This document shows, piece after piece, positions 10,408 through 18,970 of a stretch of 64,000 nucleotides of DNA. The position numbers and the translations under genes were made by a program. Positions within the stretch are counted from its first letter, which is position 1, and the number at the start of each line of letters is the position of its first letter. The stretch is taken from assembly GCF_001044425.1 (NCBI RefSeq), contig NZ_LFML01000074.1:1-64000 (forward strand), written 5' to 3'. This DNA is from Streptomyces roseus. Lineage in GTDB: Bacteria > Actinomycetota > Actinomycetes > Streptomycetales > Streptomycetaceae. The notes under the pieces were generated by a model. It saw only the letters and a program-made list of their open reading frames with translations, was not told where the DNA came from and did no database searches.

Positions 10408-11732
10408 CAGCGGATGTACTCGCGTCTCGCGCTCTGGCCGGGGATCAGCGGCCGCGGCGGCAGCACCGGAGGGCCGGTCCGCGGTACGGGAGCGGGCGCT
10501 CCGGTGCGCGGCCGGACGGCCGGGACCACGCCGACGACGGGCCGCCCGGGGGCGGGGTGGCCCTCGGGGACCCGGCCCCTGGCGCCGAGCAGTTTCGACG
10601 CGTGGGCGACGCTCGCGAGGGTGGCGTGGTGGTGCCAGCCGCGGAAGGAGCGGCCCTCGAAGTCGCGGATGCCCACGGGTTCGCAGGTCTCGGTGAAATC
10701 GAGGGACACCCGGTCGGTGAGCTTGGCGAGCAGGAAGAGCTGGGCCAGCGGCCGGTCCCCGATGTTGGTGATCCAGAACTCGGAGGGCAGCAGGGCGGCT
10801 TCGGTCCAGGCGCCGACGAGCAGCAGCGGGGTCGGCGGCATCGGCAGGGGCCGGTCCTCGCCGGGGGTCGCGAGGATGGCGGCCGAGGTCAGCAGGGTCA
10901 CCGCTCCCTCGGCGCGGCCGTGCCGGGTCCACTCCACGACGCGGCGCTGTGAGCGCAGGGAGTCGATGAGTTCGCGGGCGGGTGCGGTGTGGGGTCCGGG
11001 CTTGTGGCGGCCGGCGCCGCCGAAGGAGACGGGCAGTGAGCCGTCGACCTTGAAGACGAAGGGGATGTCCTGCAGGGCGAAGGACTCGATGCTCTGCGGG
11101 ATGTCGCCGTTGGCGACCTCCATCACCACGGGGCGGCGCTGGAGTTGCCAGGTGGCGGCCATCCGCTGGACGGCGTGTACGGCGTCCTGGGCGGGGGTGA
11201 GCGAGCGGGCGGTGTCGGGGATGCCGGCCCGCCGGCGGCGCATCAGCTCGTTCGTCCAGGGCCCCGGGAGGGTGAGGGTCCATTCGACGGGGAAGCTGGC
11301 CTCGCTGGAGGCGAGCCAGATGCCACTGGCCTGCTGGCAGTTGGCGGTGCGGCCGAGCTGGGGGACGAACTGCCGGCCGACCCCGACGGAGCGGTCGCCG
11401 GCCTTCTCGATGACCATGGGCTGGACCACCCAGGCCAGCGGGCGCTGGGCGGTGCGTTCGAGGTACTGCGCGAGGGAGCGGCGCACTGGGGTCCAGTCCC
11501 AGGGGGACTTGCTGATGAACTGCTGGAGGCTCTGCTCGACGGAGCTCGCGCCCGTTCCGGCGATGTTACGGATTGTTTTCTTCCCGCTGGTCCGCACGAG
11601 GCCGTTGAGATAAACGCGGGCCCAGTTTCGCTGGTCCCGCCGGGGTAAGGATTCGAAGAAAAGAGAGATCAGGACGTCAATCAATTCGGAGATTTCCTTC
11701 GTGGACTCCTCCGGCAGGACTACGCGAGCCAT
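10407..11732 (-). CDS. Domesticated IS701-family transposase-like protein (catalytic residues replaced)
   Basis: This 441-residue protein follows the IS701-type DDE transposase fold: LPRRDQRNWARVYLNGL (29-45), SVGVGRQFVPQLGRTANCQ (115-133), PGPWTNELMRRRRAGIPD, and the C-terminal hallmark FEGRSFRGWHHHATLASVAH (358-377). The first catalytic Asp-Asp is replaced by Glu-Lys (residues 109-110 in VIEKAG), and the second Asp, normally in a VxDxxYGD motif, is Glu205 in VVMEVANGD. No terminal inverted repeats or target duplication are visible, and it is coupled to xdhC. It has a good ribosome-binding site (GGGGGAGG). It is therefore probably a host protein derived from a transposase, perhaps DNA-binding; function unknown. 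Confidence 0.8.
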   Translation of the reverse strand: MARVVLPEESTKEISELIDVLISLFFESLPRRDQRNWARVYLNGLVRTSGKKTIRNIAGTGASSVEQSLQQFISKSPWDWTPVRRSLAQYLERTAQRPLAWVVQPMVIEKAGDRSVGVGRQFVPQLGRTANCQQASGIWLASSEASFPVEWTLTLPGPWTNELMRRRRAGIPDTARSLTPAQDAVHAVQRMAATWQLQRRPVVMEVANGDIPQSIESFALQDIPFVFKVDGSLPVSFGGAGRHKPGPHTAPARELIDSLRSQRRVVEWTRHGRAEGAVTLLTSAAILATPGEDRPLPMPPTPLLLVGAWTEAALLPSEFWITNIGDRPLAQLFLLAKLTDRVSLDFTETCEPVGIRDFEGRSFRGWHHHATLASVAHASKLLGARGRVPEGHPAPGRPVVGVVPAVRPRTGAPAPVPRTGPPVLPPRPLIPGQSARREYIR

Positions 11733-11803
11733 CTGGGCCTCCCCCGCGACCACTAGATCCAATACCCTACTTGACCGTACTGAGCGGCCGTAGGCCCCGG
11801 CGG

Positions 11804-12451
11804 CTACTTCCTGAGGTCGCTCACAGATTCGAGCCGCTCTTCCTCTACCACGAGGGGGATGGGGATCTGGTTCGCCGCATAGTAGAGCGCGATCAGGAAG
11901 TGTGCGGCGAGAGTGAGGGGAGCGGAGAAGAAGGACAGGAGGACGGTCATGGGGTACGCCACGGCGCCGAGGCCGAAGCGCACCCGGGTGGCCCGGGCGC
12001 CGTCCCTGTCCACCCGCTCGTGGAAGAGGTGGCCGACCCGTGTGACGTACCACCAGAAGGCCAGGAACGCGAGCGCGTAGGCGACGGTGACCGAACTGTA
12101 GAGGACCGCGGCGGCGTTGGCGGAGCCGCCCTCTTCGACGAGGTGCTCGGCCAGCACGGTCGTGGTGTACGGAATCACCGACACCACCATCAGCACCAGG
12201 AGATTCAGGAACAACAGCGGCCGGTCGACCCGCTTCAGGTGGCTGAAGATGGTGTGGTGATTCACCCACATCACACCGATGATGAGGAAACTCACCACGT
12301 ATGCGGCATAGTGCGGCCACTGCTGCGCCACCCCGTGCCAGAAGTCCGATCCCTTTTCCTCCGGAACCTTTAATTCCAGGACCAGAATCGTGATGACGAT
12401 CGCGAATACGCCGTCACTGAAAGCCTCGACACGTCCGGTTTCGCGTTCCAT
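11804..12451 (-). CDS. TMEM175/DUF1211-family potassium-channel-like membrane protein
   Basis: A 215-residue protein with about six membrane segments and the family signature near the N-terminus, RVEAFSDGVFAIVITILVLEL; the FSD motif lies in the first, pore-lining helix of bacterial TMEM175 channels. Further features are the VNHHTIFSHLKRVDR motif and hydrophobic helices through residue 205. Bacterial TMEM175 homologues assemble as tetrameric, K+-selective leak channels. The ATG at 12451 follows a GGGGAGG ribosome-binding site. It lies alone between two minus-strand genes, separated upstream by a hairpin terminator. The channel role is by family; no regulation is visible. Confidence 0.87.
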   Translation of the reverse strand: MERETGRVEAFSDGVFAIVITILVLELKVPEEKGSDFWHGVAQQWPHYAAYVVSFLIIGVMWVNHHTIFSHLKRVDRPLLFLNLLVLMVVSVIPYTTTVLAEHLVEEGGSANAAAVLYSSVTVAYALAFLAFWWYVTRVGHLFHERVDRDGARATRVRFGLGAVAYPMTVLLSFFSAPLTLAAHFLIALYYAANQIPIPLVVEEERLESVSDLRK

Positions 12452-12527
12452 GACCTCCCCTTTGCCATTTCACAGGGCAAGCGTTCCGGCCGACGCCGTT
12501 CCGGTCGCCGCAGGAGCTTGTACGTAC

Positions 12528-12554
12528 GGGGAGGGCGCTGCCTTCGCCCTCCCC
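12528..12554 (-). terminator. Hairpin terminator at the end of the 24-gene run
   Basis: A perfect 10-bp stem, GGGGAGGGCG with CGCCCTCCCC, around a 7-base loop, placed 26 bp after the stop of the last gene of the minus-strand run (12580). It separates that run from the channel gene downstream. Confidence 0.7.
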
Positions 12555-12579
12555 GCACACGCTACCCAGATATCGTTGG

Positions 12580-12921
12580 TCAGCCGCCGAAACCGGCGGT
12601 CTGGCGCCAGATCCGGCCATCGCGGACCACGAGTGTCCCGAACGCGTGCTCCGGTTCGCCGTTCAGATTCATGATCGCGCGGTAGAAGATCGTGTCGTCG
12701 GTCTCGATGTACTCCTGGAGCTCCACCAGCGTCGGCTTCACCGTCAGGTAGCCCGTGAACGTCTCGCGCACCGCTTCGATGCCGACCGAGGCGCCCTCGA
12801 AGCGCAACAGCACCGCGTCGTCGGTGTAGTTCTTCATCACCGCCTCGATGTCCAGGGCGGCCAGGGCGTCCATCTGGCGGACGAACACCGGGTGCAGCTT
12901 GGAGATGTCGTACTTGGCCAT
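12580..12921 (-). CDS. SnoaL/NTF2-like small protein (fourth in window)
   Basis: A 113-residue NTF2-fold protein: N-terminal helix HPVFVRQMDALAALDIEAVMKNYTDDAVLLRF, the usual xxYxxDAV element, then antiparallel strands ending in VVRDGRIWRQTAGF. SnoaL-like proteins act as small isomerases, cyclases or ligand-binding pockets, and no catalytic residue set can be assigned here. The ATG at 12921 has a GGAG ribosome-binding site. It is the last gene of the long minus-strand run, 17 bp after the sensor kinase gene and directly before a hairpin terminator. Co-transcription with the kinase is likely; substrate unknown. Confidence 0.8.
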   Translation of the reverse strand: MAKYDISKLHPVFVRQMDALAALDIEAVMKNYTDDAVLLRFEGASVGIEAVRETFTGYLTVKPTLVELQEYIETDDTIFYRAIMNLNGEPEHAFGTLVVRDGRIWRQTAGFGG

Positions 12922-12938
12922 GTCGACTCCAGTCTCTT

Positions 12939-14453
12939 TCAACGGGTGGTGGAGCTGTCGGAGGTGGGCTCGTCGGGTGGTGCGGCGCAGGCGGCGGCCG
13001 TGGTGAGCGGCAGCCGGACGACCATCCGGGTCTCGCCGGGACGTGAGCGGGCGGTGATCGAGCCGTGGTGCCGCTGGGTCACGATGCGGTAGCTGAGGTG
13101 CAGGCCGAGGCCGGTGCCCTTCCCCACGTCCTTCGTCGTGTAGAAGGGTTCGAAGATCCGCGGCAGGGAGTCCTCGGGGATGCCCCGCCCGGTGTCGGCG
13201 ATCTCCACGACCAGGCAGACGCCTTCGGCCCGGACCCTCAGGGTGAGGGTGCCGGCGCCCTCCATGGCCTCGGCCGCGTTGTCGACCAGGTTGGTCCACA
13301 CCTGGTTCAGCTCGCTGGGATAGCCCGTCAGTTCGGGCAGGCCCGGTTCGTACTCACGCACGATGGCGATGCCGGCCAGCTTGGCACGCAGCACGACCAG
13401 CGTGTTCTCGATCCCGTCGGCCACCGCGAAGCGCTGTTCGGGGGCCCGGTCGAGATTGGCGTAATCGCGGGTGGCGGCGACGAGTTGCGAGATCCGGGGA
13501 CCGGCCGCGCGCAGCTCCGCGGCGAGCGAGCGGATCTCCAGCAGGGCCGCGAGGTGGTCGAGGGCGGCGGGCAGGGCCGGCTCCGAGACCCCTTCCAGCC
13601 GCTCCAGCAGCCAGCCCAGTTCCAGCCCGAGGTCCGAGATCCCGGAGCCGAGCAGCCCGGGCCGCTCCGTGCCCGCCTCCTCGGCCCAGTCGGCGATCTC
13701 CTCCTCCGCGTCCGCCTGGGCGAACGGGTCGGTGGTGGTGGGCGGCGGCAGCTTGTCGAGCTCCTCGGCCAGCCGGTCGAACACGGAGCGCTCCGCACCC
13801 GTCGCGGCGGCGCCCCAGGCCTGGGCGGTCCGGGTGAGGCCCTCCAGGGCGGGCGCCAGCTCCTGCGCGGCCCGGGCCACGGCGGCCGCGGGGTTGTTCA
13901 GCTCGTGCGCGAGGCCTGCGGCCAGGGTGCCGAGCGCCTCGACGGTGGCCCGCTTGCGGGCCTGCACCTCGGAGGACTTGATCCGCCAGGCCAGTACGGG
14001 GATCAGGACGGCCGCCACCCCGTGGCAGCGGGTCAGCATCTCGAAGAACACGGGTTTCGGGTACGCCACGACCGTGGTCGCCGGGCCGCTCGCGGCGGCG
14101 GTGGCCACGTAGGACCCGTCCGTCAGCAGCGGCAGCTCGCCGGTGAAGCGGTGCGCGGCGGAGGGTTTGCCGTCGTGCTCCTCCGCCGCGGCGCTCTCCT
14201 CCTCGGTGGAGTGCCGGGTCAGCACCTCCTCCCGGCCGTCGACCACCTTCGTGACGACGAGCCCGCCCGCGAGCAGCACGTGGAAGCCGTCGGCCTCCTC
14301 GCCGTCCCGGAAGAGGACCTCCCCGTCGGCGAGCACCCGGGGCTCGGAGACGGAGACCAGCCAGTCCAGCTGGTCCTCGGTGAGCCCGGCGAAGATCTCC
14401 AGCCCGAGCAGGGCCGACCGCAGCTCCGCGGTGCTCATGTCGGCAGCCTTCAT
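12939..14453 (-). CDS. Sensor histidine kinase with N-terminal cyclic-nucleotide-binding-type domain
   Basis: This 504-residue soluble kinase has an N-terminal cNMP-binding (CAP_ED) domain at about residues 10-145 (LEIFAGLTEDQLDWL, ADGEVLFRDGEEADGFHVLL, GELPLLTDGSYVATAAASG), a HisKA region with AGLAHELNNPAAA (phosphoacceptor about His183), a long helical insert, and a HATPase_c domain (NQVWTNLVDNAAEAM, IADTGRGIPE, GTGLGLHLSY). No membrane segment is present, so it senses a cytoplasmic signal. It overlaps the MFS gene by 4 bp. Homologous kinases usually sit beside a receiver-thioredoxin-reductase fusion; here that fusion is at 36872-38605, about 22 kb away, and is the probable partner. Confidence 0.88.
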   Translation of the reverse strand: MKAADMSTAELRSALLGLEIFAGLTEDQLDWLVSVSEPRVLADGEVLFRDGEEADGFHVLLAGGLVVTKVVDGREEVLTRHSTEEESAAAEEHDGKPSAAHRFTGELPLLTDGSYVATAAASGPATTVVAYPKPVFFEMLTRCHGVAAVLIPVLAWRIKSSEVQARKRATVEALGTLAAGLAHELNNPAAAVARAAQELAPALEGLTRTAQAWGAAATGAERSVFDRLAEELDKLPPPTTTDPFAQADAEEEIADWAEEAGTERPGLLGSGISDLGLELGWLLERLEGVSEPALPAALDHLAALLEIRSLAAELRAAGPRISQLVAATRDYANLDRAPEQRFAVADGIENTLVVLRAKLAGIAIVREYEPGLPELTGYPSELNQVWTNLVDNAAEAMEGAGTLTLRVRAEGVCLVVEIADTGRGIPEDSLPRIFEPFYTTKDVGKGTGLGLHLSYRIVTQRHHGSITARSRPGETRMVVRLPLTTAAACAAPPDEPTSDSSTTR

Positions 14454-15712
14454 GGGGTGCTCCCTTCGGCCCGGGTGCGGGCGGCCAGCCGCAGCGTGAC
14501 GAACAGGGCCAGCGCGCAGACCCCGGCGACGGCGGCCATGAAGCCGACCGAGGTGCGGTGCAGACCGTGGATGTTGGTGAGCATTCCGGCGAGGACCGCC
14601 GGCACGCTCATCGCCAGGTACGCGAAGACGTAGACGGCGGCAGTGAGTTCGCCTCGGTGCGCCGGCTCGGCGAGCGTGCTCAGCGCCCGGAAGGAGCCGA
14701 GGAACGCCGCGCCCCAGCCCCCGCCGAGTACGGCGGTGCCCACGAGGAACACGGGGGCCGAGCGCAGTCCGAGCGCGAGCAGGACCAGGCCCAGGCCGGC
14801 CAGCAGCCCGCACAGGCCGAGGACCGCCGTCCGCAGGGGCTCGACGCGGCCGAGCAGGAGCTGGGCCGCGGTCGCCGCGCCCGCGAGCAGGGCCACGGTG
14901 GCCCCGCCGACCAGGTAGTTGGAGCTCCCGAGCAGGGAAAGGGCCAGGTGCGGCCCGAGCGAAAGGTAGAAGCCGCCGACCGACCAGACGGCGACGATGG
15001 TCAGGACGAGGACGGCGAAGCGGCCCCGTACGGCGGCCGGTACGTGGATGCGGCGGGCGCTGATCCGCATCCGGCCGCCGGAGCGCGCCTCGGGAGCGCT
15101 CTCACGCATCCTGAACACCCCCACCAACGTCACGGCGAAGGCGGCGACCAGCAGCAGGTAGCTGAGCACGGTCGGGGCGGGCGCGTACTGGACGAGCAGC
15201 CCGGCCCCGATCCCGCCGAGCCCGATCCCCACCGTCGGCCCCGCGCTGTTGACCTGGGCGCCGAGCGCCGGCCGCGAGCGCGGGGCGAGTTCGAGCAGGG
15301 CGGCGCCCATCGCCCCGGTGGCCAGTCCCACCGCGAGCCCCTGTACGGCGCGGGCGGCGAGCAGCAGCCCCGGCCCCTGTGCCCCGGCGAACAGCCCCAT
15401 GGAGACGATCGCCAGGACCAGGCCGCCGCCGAGCACGGGGCGCCGGCCCAGGGTGTCCGAGAGGGATCCGAAGAGCAGGAGGCCGATCAGGACGGTCACG
15501 GCGTACAGGGCGAAGACCACCGTGATCATGCCGGAGGACAGGCCCCATCTCTGCTGGTAGAGCACGTAGAGGGCGGAGGGTACGGACGAGGAGAGCATCA
15601 GCAGGACGAGCACCGCCCCAACCACCCAGAAGCCGGAGCCTCTGGGGGTCGCGGCCGCCTCGGCGGCCGGACCGGCCGGTTCCCCCGTGGTCGTCCTGGA
15701 CAATTCGGCCAC
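14450..15712 (-). CDS. MFS transporter
   Basis: A 420-residue, roughly 12-helix major facilitator protein. It shows the MFS motif A region GSLSDTLGRRPVLGGGL between helices 2 and 3 and hydrophobic helices throughout. MFS drug:H+ antiporters and small-molecule exporters have this architecture; the substrate is not predictable. The GTG at 15712 follows GGGGAG at 8 bp spacing and fits better than longer upstream frames. Its stop overlaps the kinase start (ATGA). It lies between coxM and the sensor kinase, which suggests export of a compound made or modified by the molybdenum hydroxylase, but that is inference. Confidence 0.87.
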   Translation of the reverse strand: MAELSRTTTGEPAGPAAEAAATPRGSGFWVVGAVLVLLMLSSSVPSALYVLYQQRWGLSSGMITVVFALYAVTVLIGLLLFGSLSDTLGRRPVLGGGLVLAIVSMGLFAGAQGPGLLLAARAVQGLAVGLATGAMGAALLELAPRSRPALGAQVNSAGPTVGIGLGGIGAGLLVQYAPAPTVLSYLLLVAAFAVTLVGVFRMRESAPEARSGGRMRISARRIHVPAAVRGRFAVLVLTIVAVWSVGGFYLSLGPHLALSLLGSSNYLVGGATVALLAGAATAAQLLLGRVEPLRTAVLGLCGLLAGLGLVLLALGLRSAPVFLVGTAVLGGGWGAAFLGSFRALSTLAEPAHRGELTAAVYVFAYLAMSVPAVLAGMLTNIHGLHRTSVGFMAAVAGVCALALFVTLRLAARTRAEGSTP

Positions 15713-15738
15713 TGCGTCAACTCCCCGTGGTGGGCGGT

Positions 15739-16563
15739 TCAGGCGAGGGCCTGGTCTGCCCTCTGCAGCGCGCGGGCGGCGAGCACCCCCGCGAGGTGGC
15801 CGAGGTACTCGGCCGAGGTACCGCGCCCGGGGACGAACAGCTCCCTGGGCTCGGCGCGGAAGGCCGCGAGCACGGCCTCGGTCGTGTACGGGCCCCCGCG
15901 CAGCCGCTCCTCCACCCCGCGCAGGCGCAGCGGGCGGGCGGTGGCTCCGGTGACCGCGATGCGCGGCCCGTCGGGGGTGATCCGTACGGCGGTGGCGCAG
16001 ACCGGGTAGAGCGTGGCCGGGTCGGCGGTCTTCTCGAAGGCCGCGGCCCGCCCGGCGGCGGGCACCAGCAGTGCGGTGACCACGGTCCCGGCCGGCGCCC
16101 CGGACTCCGCGAACTCCTCGGCGGGCACGGTCCACCGGCCTCCGGGGCCGGCCAGTTCGACCCGGGCGTCCGCGGCGAGGGCCGCGACGGCCAGGTCGGT
16201 GGCGCGGCCTCCGGCGGCGAGGTTGCCGCCGGCGGTGCCGAGGTTGCGGACCTGGGGGTCCCCGTTGGCCCGGGCGGCGGCCGCCACCTCGGGAGCCTCG
16301 GCGAGGACGACCGCGTGGGCGGCCAGCTCGGCGAGGGTGGTCAGCGCGCCGATCCGGATCCCCTCGGCGCTCCGTCCGACACCGCGGAGCTCTTCGAGGT
16401 GGCGTACGTCGACGAGCAGCCGGGCGCTCTCCTCCCCGGCGCGCAGGGCGGGCAGCAGGCTCTGGCCGCCGGCCAGCACCTTGGCGCCCCGGGTGCCGCC
16501 GAGCAGGGCCAGGGCCTCGTCGAGGCCGACGGGCCGGACGTAGTCGAACTCGGTGAGGATCAC
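15739..16563 (-). CDS. CoxM-type FAD-binding subunit of molybdenum hydroxylase
   Basis: A 274-residue FAD-binding subunit of the CO/xanthine dehydrogenase family. It has the N-terminal FAD-binding motif VLAGGQSLLPALRAG (about 32-46), the second FAD motif LGTAGGNLAAGGRATDLAVA (about 105-125), and a C-terminal CO_deh_flav_C domain (ending with a short linker and HLAGVLAARAL). It passes electrons from the [2Fe-2S] subunit to FAD and on to an acceptor. The GTG start overlaps the coxL stop by 4 bp (GTGA). The second motif is less conserved than in characterised CoxM. Together with coxL and coxS it makes a complete hydroxylase. Confidence 0.88.
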   Translation of the reverse strand: MILTEFDYVRPVGLDEALALLGGTRGAKVLAGGQSLLPALRAGEESARLLVDVRHLEELRGVGRSAEGIRIGALTTLAELAAHAVVLAEAPEVAAAARANGDPQVRNLGTAGGNLAAGGRATDLAVAALAADARVELAGPGGRWTVPAEEFAESGAPAGTVVTALLVPAAGRAAAFEKTADPATLYPVCATAVRITPDGPRIAVTGATARPLRLRGVEERLRGGPYTTEAVLAAFRAEPRELFVPGRGTSAEYLGHLAGVLAARALQRADQALA

Positions 16564-18965
16564 TGGGCTTCCCCTCTCAGGCGGCGCCAGACCTTCTCGG
16601 GGGTGAGCGGCATGTCGATGTGCTGTACGCCCAGGTCGGACAGGGCGTCGACGACCGCGTTGACGACGGCGGCGGCGGGCGGCACGGTGGCGATCTCGCC
16701 GGCGCCCTTGGCGCCCAGCGGGTTGTGCGGGCTGGGCGTGGTGGTCTTGCCGAGGGTGAAGAACGGCACGTCCGTGGCGCGCGGCAGGGCGTACTTGGTG
16801 AGGTCGGAGCTGAGCAGCCGCCCCTGTTCGTCGTATACGGCGGCCTCCATCAGCGCCTGGCCGAGGCCGTGCGTGATGCTGCCCTCGATCTGTCCGAGGA
16901 CGATCTTGGGGTTGCCGATGTGGCCGGCGTCGTCGACGGCGGTGTAGGCGACCACCTCGGTCTCGCCGGTGAGTTCGTCGACCTCGACGACCGCCACGTG
17001 CGTGCCGAAGGGGTAGTTGAAGTCCGGCGGGTCGAAGTGGGTGGTCTCGTCGAGGGCGGGCTCGATCTCGTGCGGCAGCCCCCAGCCGTACCACATCGCC
17101 ATGGCCAGGTCGGCGAAGGTCTTGGCGTTCTCCTCGTTGCCTTCCTCGTAGACCTTGCCGGCCGCGTAGACGGCCTTCTCCTCGGGGATGCCGAGGAAGA
17201 CGGCTCCGGCCTTGACCAGCTTCGCCTTGATCTTGCGGGCGGTGAGGGCGACGGCGGGCGCGGCCATGCTGTAGGAGCGGGAGCCGTAGGTGCCCTGCCC
17301 GTACGGGGCCCGGAGGGTGTCCCCCTCGTACACCTGGACCTGCGCCGGGTCGATCTCCAGCTCGTCCGCGGCGACCTGCGCGAAGACCGTGTGGTGGCTC
17401 TGGCCGGTGGAGGCGGAGCCGACGGTGACCGTGACCTCGCCGGTCGGGTTGACGCGGATGTTCGCGCTCTCCCAGGTGCCGCCGAGCATGCCCTCCTGGG
17501 ACATCCGGGTGGAGGGGCCGACCCCGCAGATCGCTACGTAGGTGGCGATGCCCACGCCGAGCCGCTTGCCGCGGGTGCGGGCCTCGGCCTTGCGGGCGGG
17601 CATGTCGGCGTAGCCCGACAGCTCCAGCGCCTTGTCGAAGTTGACCTGGTAGTCCCCGGAGTCGTACGTCCAGCCGAGACCGTTGTCGTAGGGGAACTTC
17701 TCGTTCGGCACGAGGTTCTTGCGCCGTACGGCGGCCGGGTCCATGCCGATCTCGGCTGCGAACCGGTCGACGAGCCGCTCCATCAGGAAGGCCGCCTCGG
17801 CCCGCCCGCTGCCGCGCTGGGCGCCGAGCGGGACGGTGTTGGTGAAGGCGGCGTACACCTCGCAGAAGGCGGCCGGGATCTCGTACATGCCGCTGATGGA
17901 GCGGCCCATGAGGGCGGTGGCGACACCGGGGCCGATGGTGGAGGGGTACGCGCCGAGGTTGGCGTAGCTGGTGGCCCACAGGCCGGTCATCCGGCCGTCG
18001 CGGGTGCCGGCGAGCACCACGTGCTGGCGGTGGTCGCGGCCCTGGACGGTGGAGTTCATCAGCCCGGTGCGGGTGTCCACCCATTTCACGGGCCGGCCCA
18101 GTGCCTTGGAGAGCACCAGGACCAGCGCCATGTCGGGGTAGAGGTACCCCTTGGTGCCGAAGCTGCCGCCGACGGTCGGGGCGATCACCCGCAGCTTGTT
18201 GAACGGGATGCCGAGGACCAGCGCGGCGAGCAGGAACCGGTGGTTGTGCGGGCCCTGGGTGGAGGCGTACAGCGTGTACTCGTCGGTGGCGGCGTTGTAG
18301 TCGCCGACGGCGCCGCGCGGCTCGATGGGGCTGTTGATGGTGCGCTGGTTGACCAGGTCGAGTTCGACCTTGACCTCGGCCTCGGCGAGGGCCGCTTCGG
18401 CGCGGTCCTTGTCGCCGCAGGTCCAGTACGCGTTCAGGTTGCCCGGTACGGCCTCGTGCAGCTGGGGCGCGCCCTCGGCGAGCGCCGCGTCGGCCCGGGT
18501 GACCACGGGCAGCGGCTCGTACTCGACGGCGATGGCGGCCAGCGCGGCGGCGGCCTGGCGCGGGGTCTCGGCGACGACCACGGCGATCGGGTCGCCGACG
18601 TGGCGGACGGAGTCGCCGGTCAGGACCGGCCGGGCGCCGGGGAGCCCGTACGGGTGGGGCGGGAAGTGGCTCTCGACCCCGCCGGGGATCCAGATGCAGG
18701 GCAGCGGCATCACGTCGGTGAAGTCGGCCGCGGTGGCCACCTTCAGCACGCCGGGCATCTGCTCCGCGGCCTTGGTCTCGATGGAGAGGATCTTCGCGTG
18801 GGCCACCGGGCTGCCGAGGATCGCCATGTGGGCGGTGCCGGGCAGGTTGACGTCGCCCACGTACGTGGCCTCGCCGCGCAGCAGCTGCGGATCCTCGCGG
18901 CTGTCCATCGGCCGGCCCAGTACGCCCGATCCCTGGAGGGGTGCCTCCCCCGTCACTGCGGTCAT
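16560..18965 (-). CDS. CoxL-type molybdopterin-binding large subunit (aldehyde/CO dehydrogenase-like)
   Basis: An 801-residue molybdenum hydroxylase large subunit. The N-terminal Ald_Xan_dh_C domain begins with LGRPMDSREDPQLLRGEATY, and the Mo-binding domain carries GGSFGTKG, the active-site loop PLGAQRGSGRAEAAF, the region STGQSHHTVFAQVAADELE and the C-terminal GAKGAGEIATVPPAAAVVNA with its catalytic Glu. True form I CO dehydrogenases have AYxCSFR in the loop; here it is AQRGSGR, nearest the form II AYRGAGR type, so CO is not the expected substrate and an aldehyde or heterocycle is more likely. It starts 5 bp after coxS. XdhC at 9268-10407 is the probable maturation factor; CoxDEF-type genes are absent. 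Confidence 0.87.
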   Translation of the reverse strand: MTAVTGEAPLQGSGVLGRPMDSREDPQLLRGEATYVGDVNLPGTAHMAILGSPVAHAKILSIETKAAEQMPGVLKVATAADFTDVMPLPCIWIPGGVESHFPPHPYGLPGARPVLTGDSVRHVGDPIAVVVAETPRQAAAALAAIAVEYEPLPVVTRADAALAEGAPQLHEAVPGNLNAYWTCGDKDRAEAALAEAEVKVELDLVNQRTINSPIEPRGAVGDYNAATDEYTLYASTQGPHNHRFLLAALVLGIPFNKLRVIAPTVGGSFGTKGYLYPDMALVLVLSKALGRPVKWVDTRTGLMNSTVQGRDHRQHVVLAGTRDGRMTGLWATSYANLGAYPSTIGPGVATALMGRSISGMYEIPAAFCEVYAAFTNTVPLGAQRGSGRAEAAFLMERLVDRFAAEIGMDPAAVRRKNLVPNEKFPYDNGLGWTYDSGDYQVNFDKALELSGYADMPARKAEARTRGKRLGVGIATYVAICGVGPSTRMSQEGMLGGTWESANIRVNPTGEVTVTVGSASTGQSHHTVFAQVAADELEIDPAQVQVYEGDTLRAPYGQGTYGSRSYSMAAPAVALTARKIKAKLVKAGAVFLGIPEEKAVYAAGKVYEEGNEENAKTFADLAMAMWYGWGLPHEIEPALDETTHFDPPDFNYPFGTHVAVVEVDELTGETEVVAYTAVDDAGHIGNPKIVLGQIEGSITHGLGQALMEAAVYDEQGRLLSSDLTKYALPRATDVPFFTLGKTTTPSPHNPLGAKGAGEIATVPPAAAVVNAVVDALSDLGVQHIDMPLTPEKVWRRLRGEAQ

Positions 18966-18970
18966 CTCCC

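Noticed and set aside
9268-11732. Active IS701 element
   Set aside because: No terminal inverted repeats or target-site duplication are visible, the catalytic residues are replaced, and the gene is translationally coupled to xdhC.
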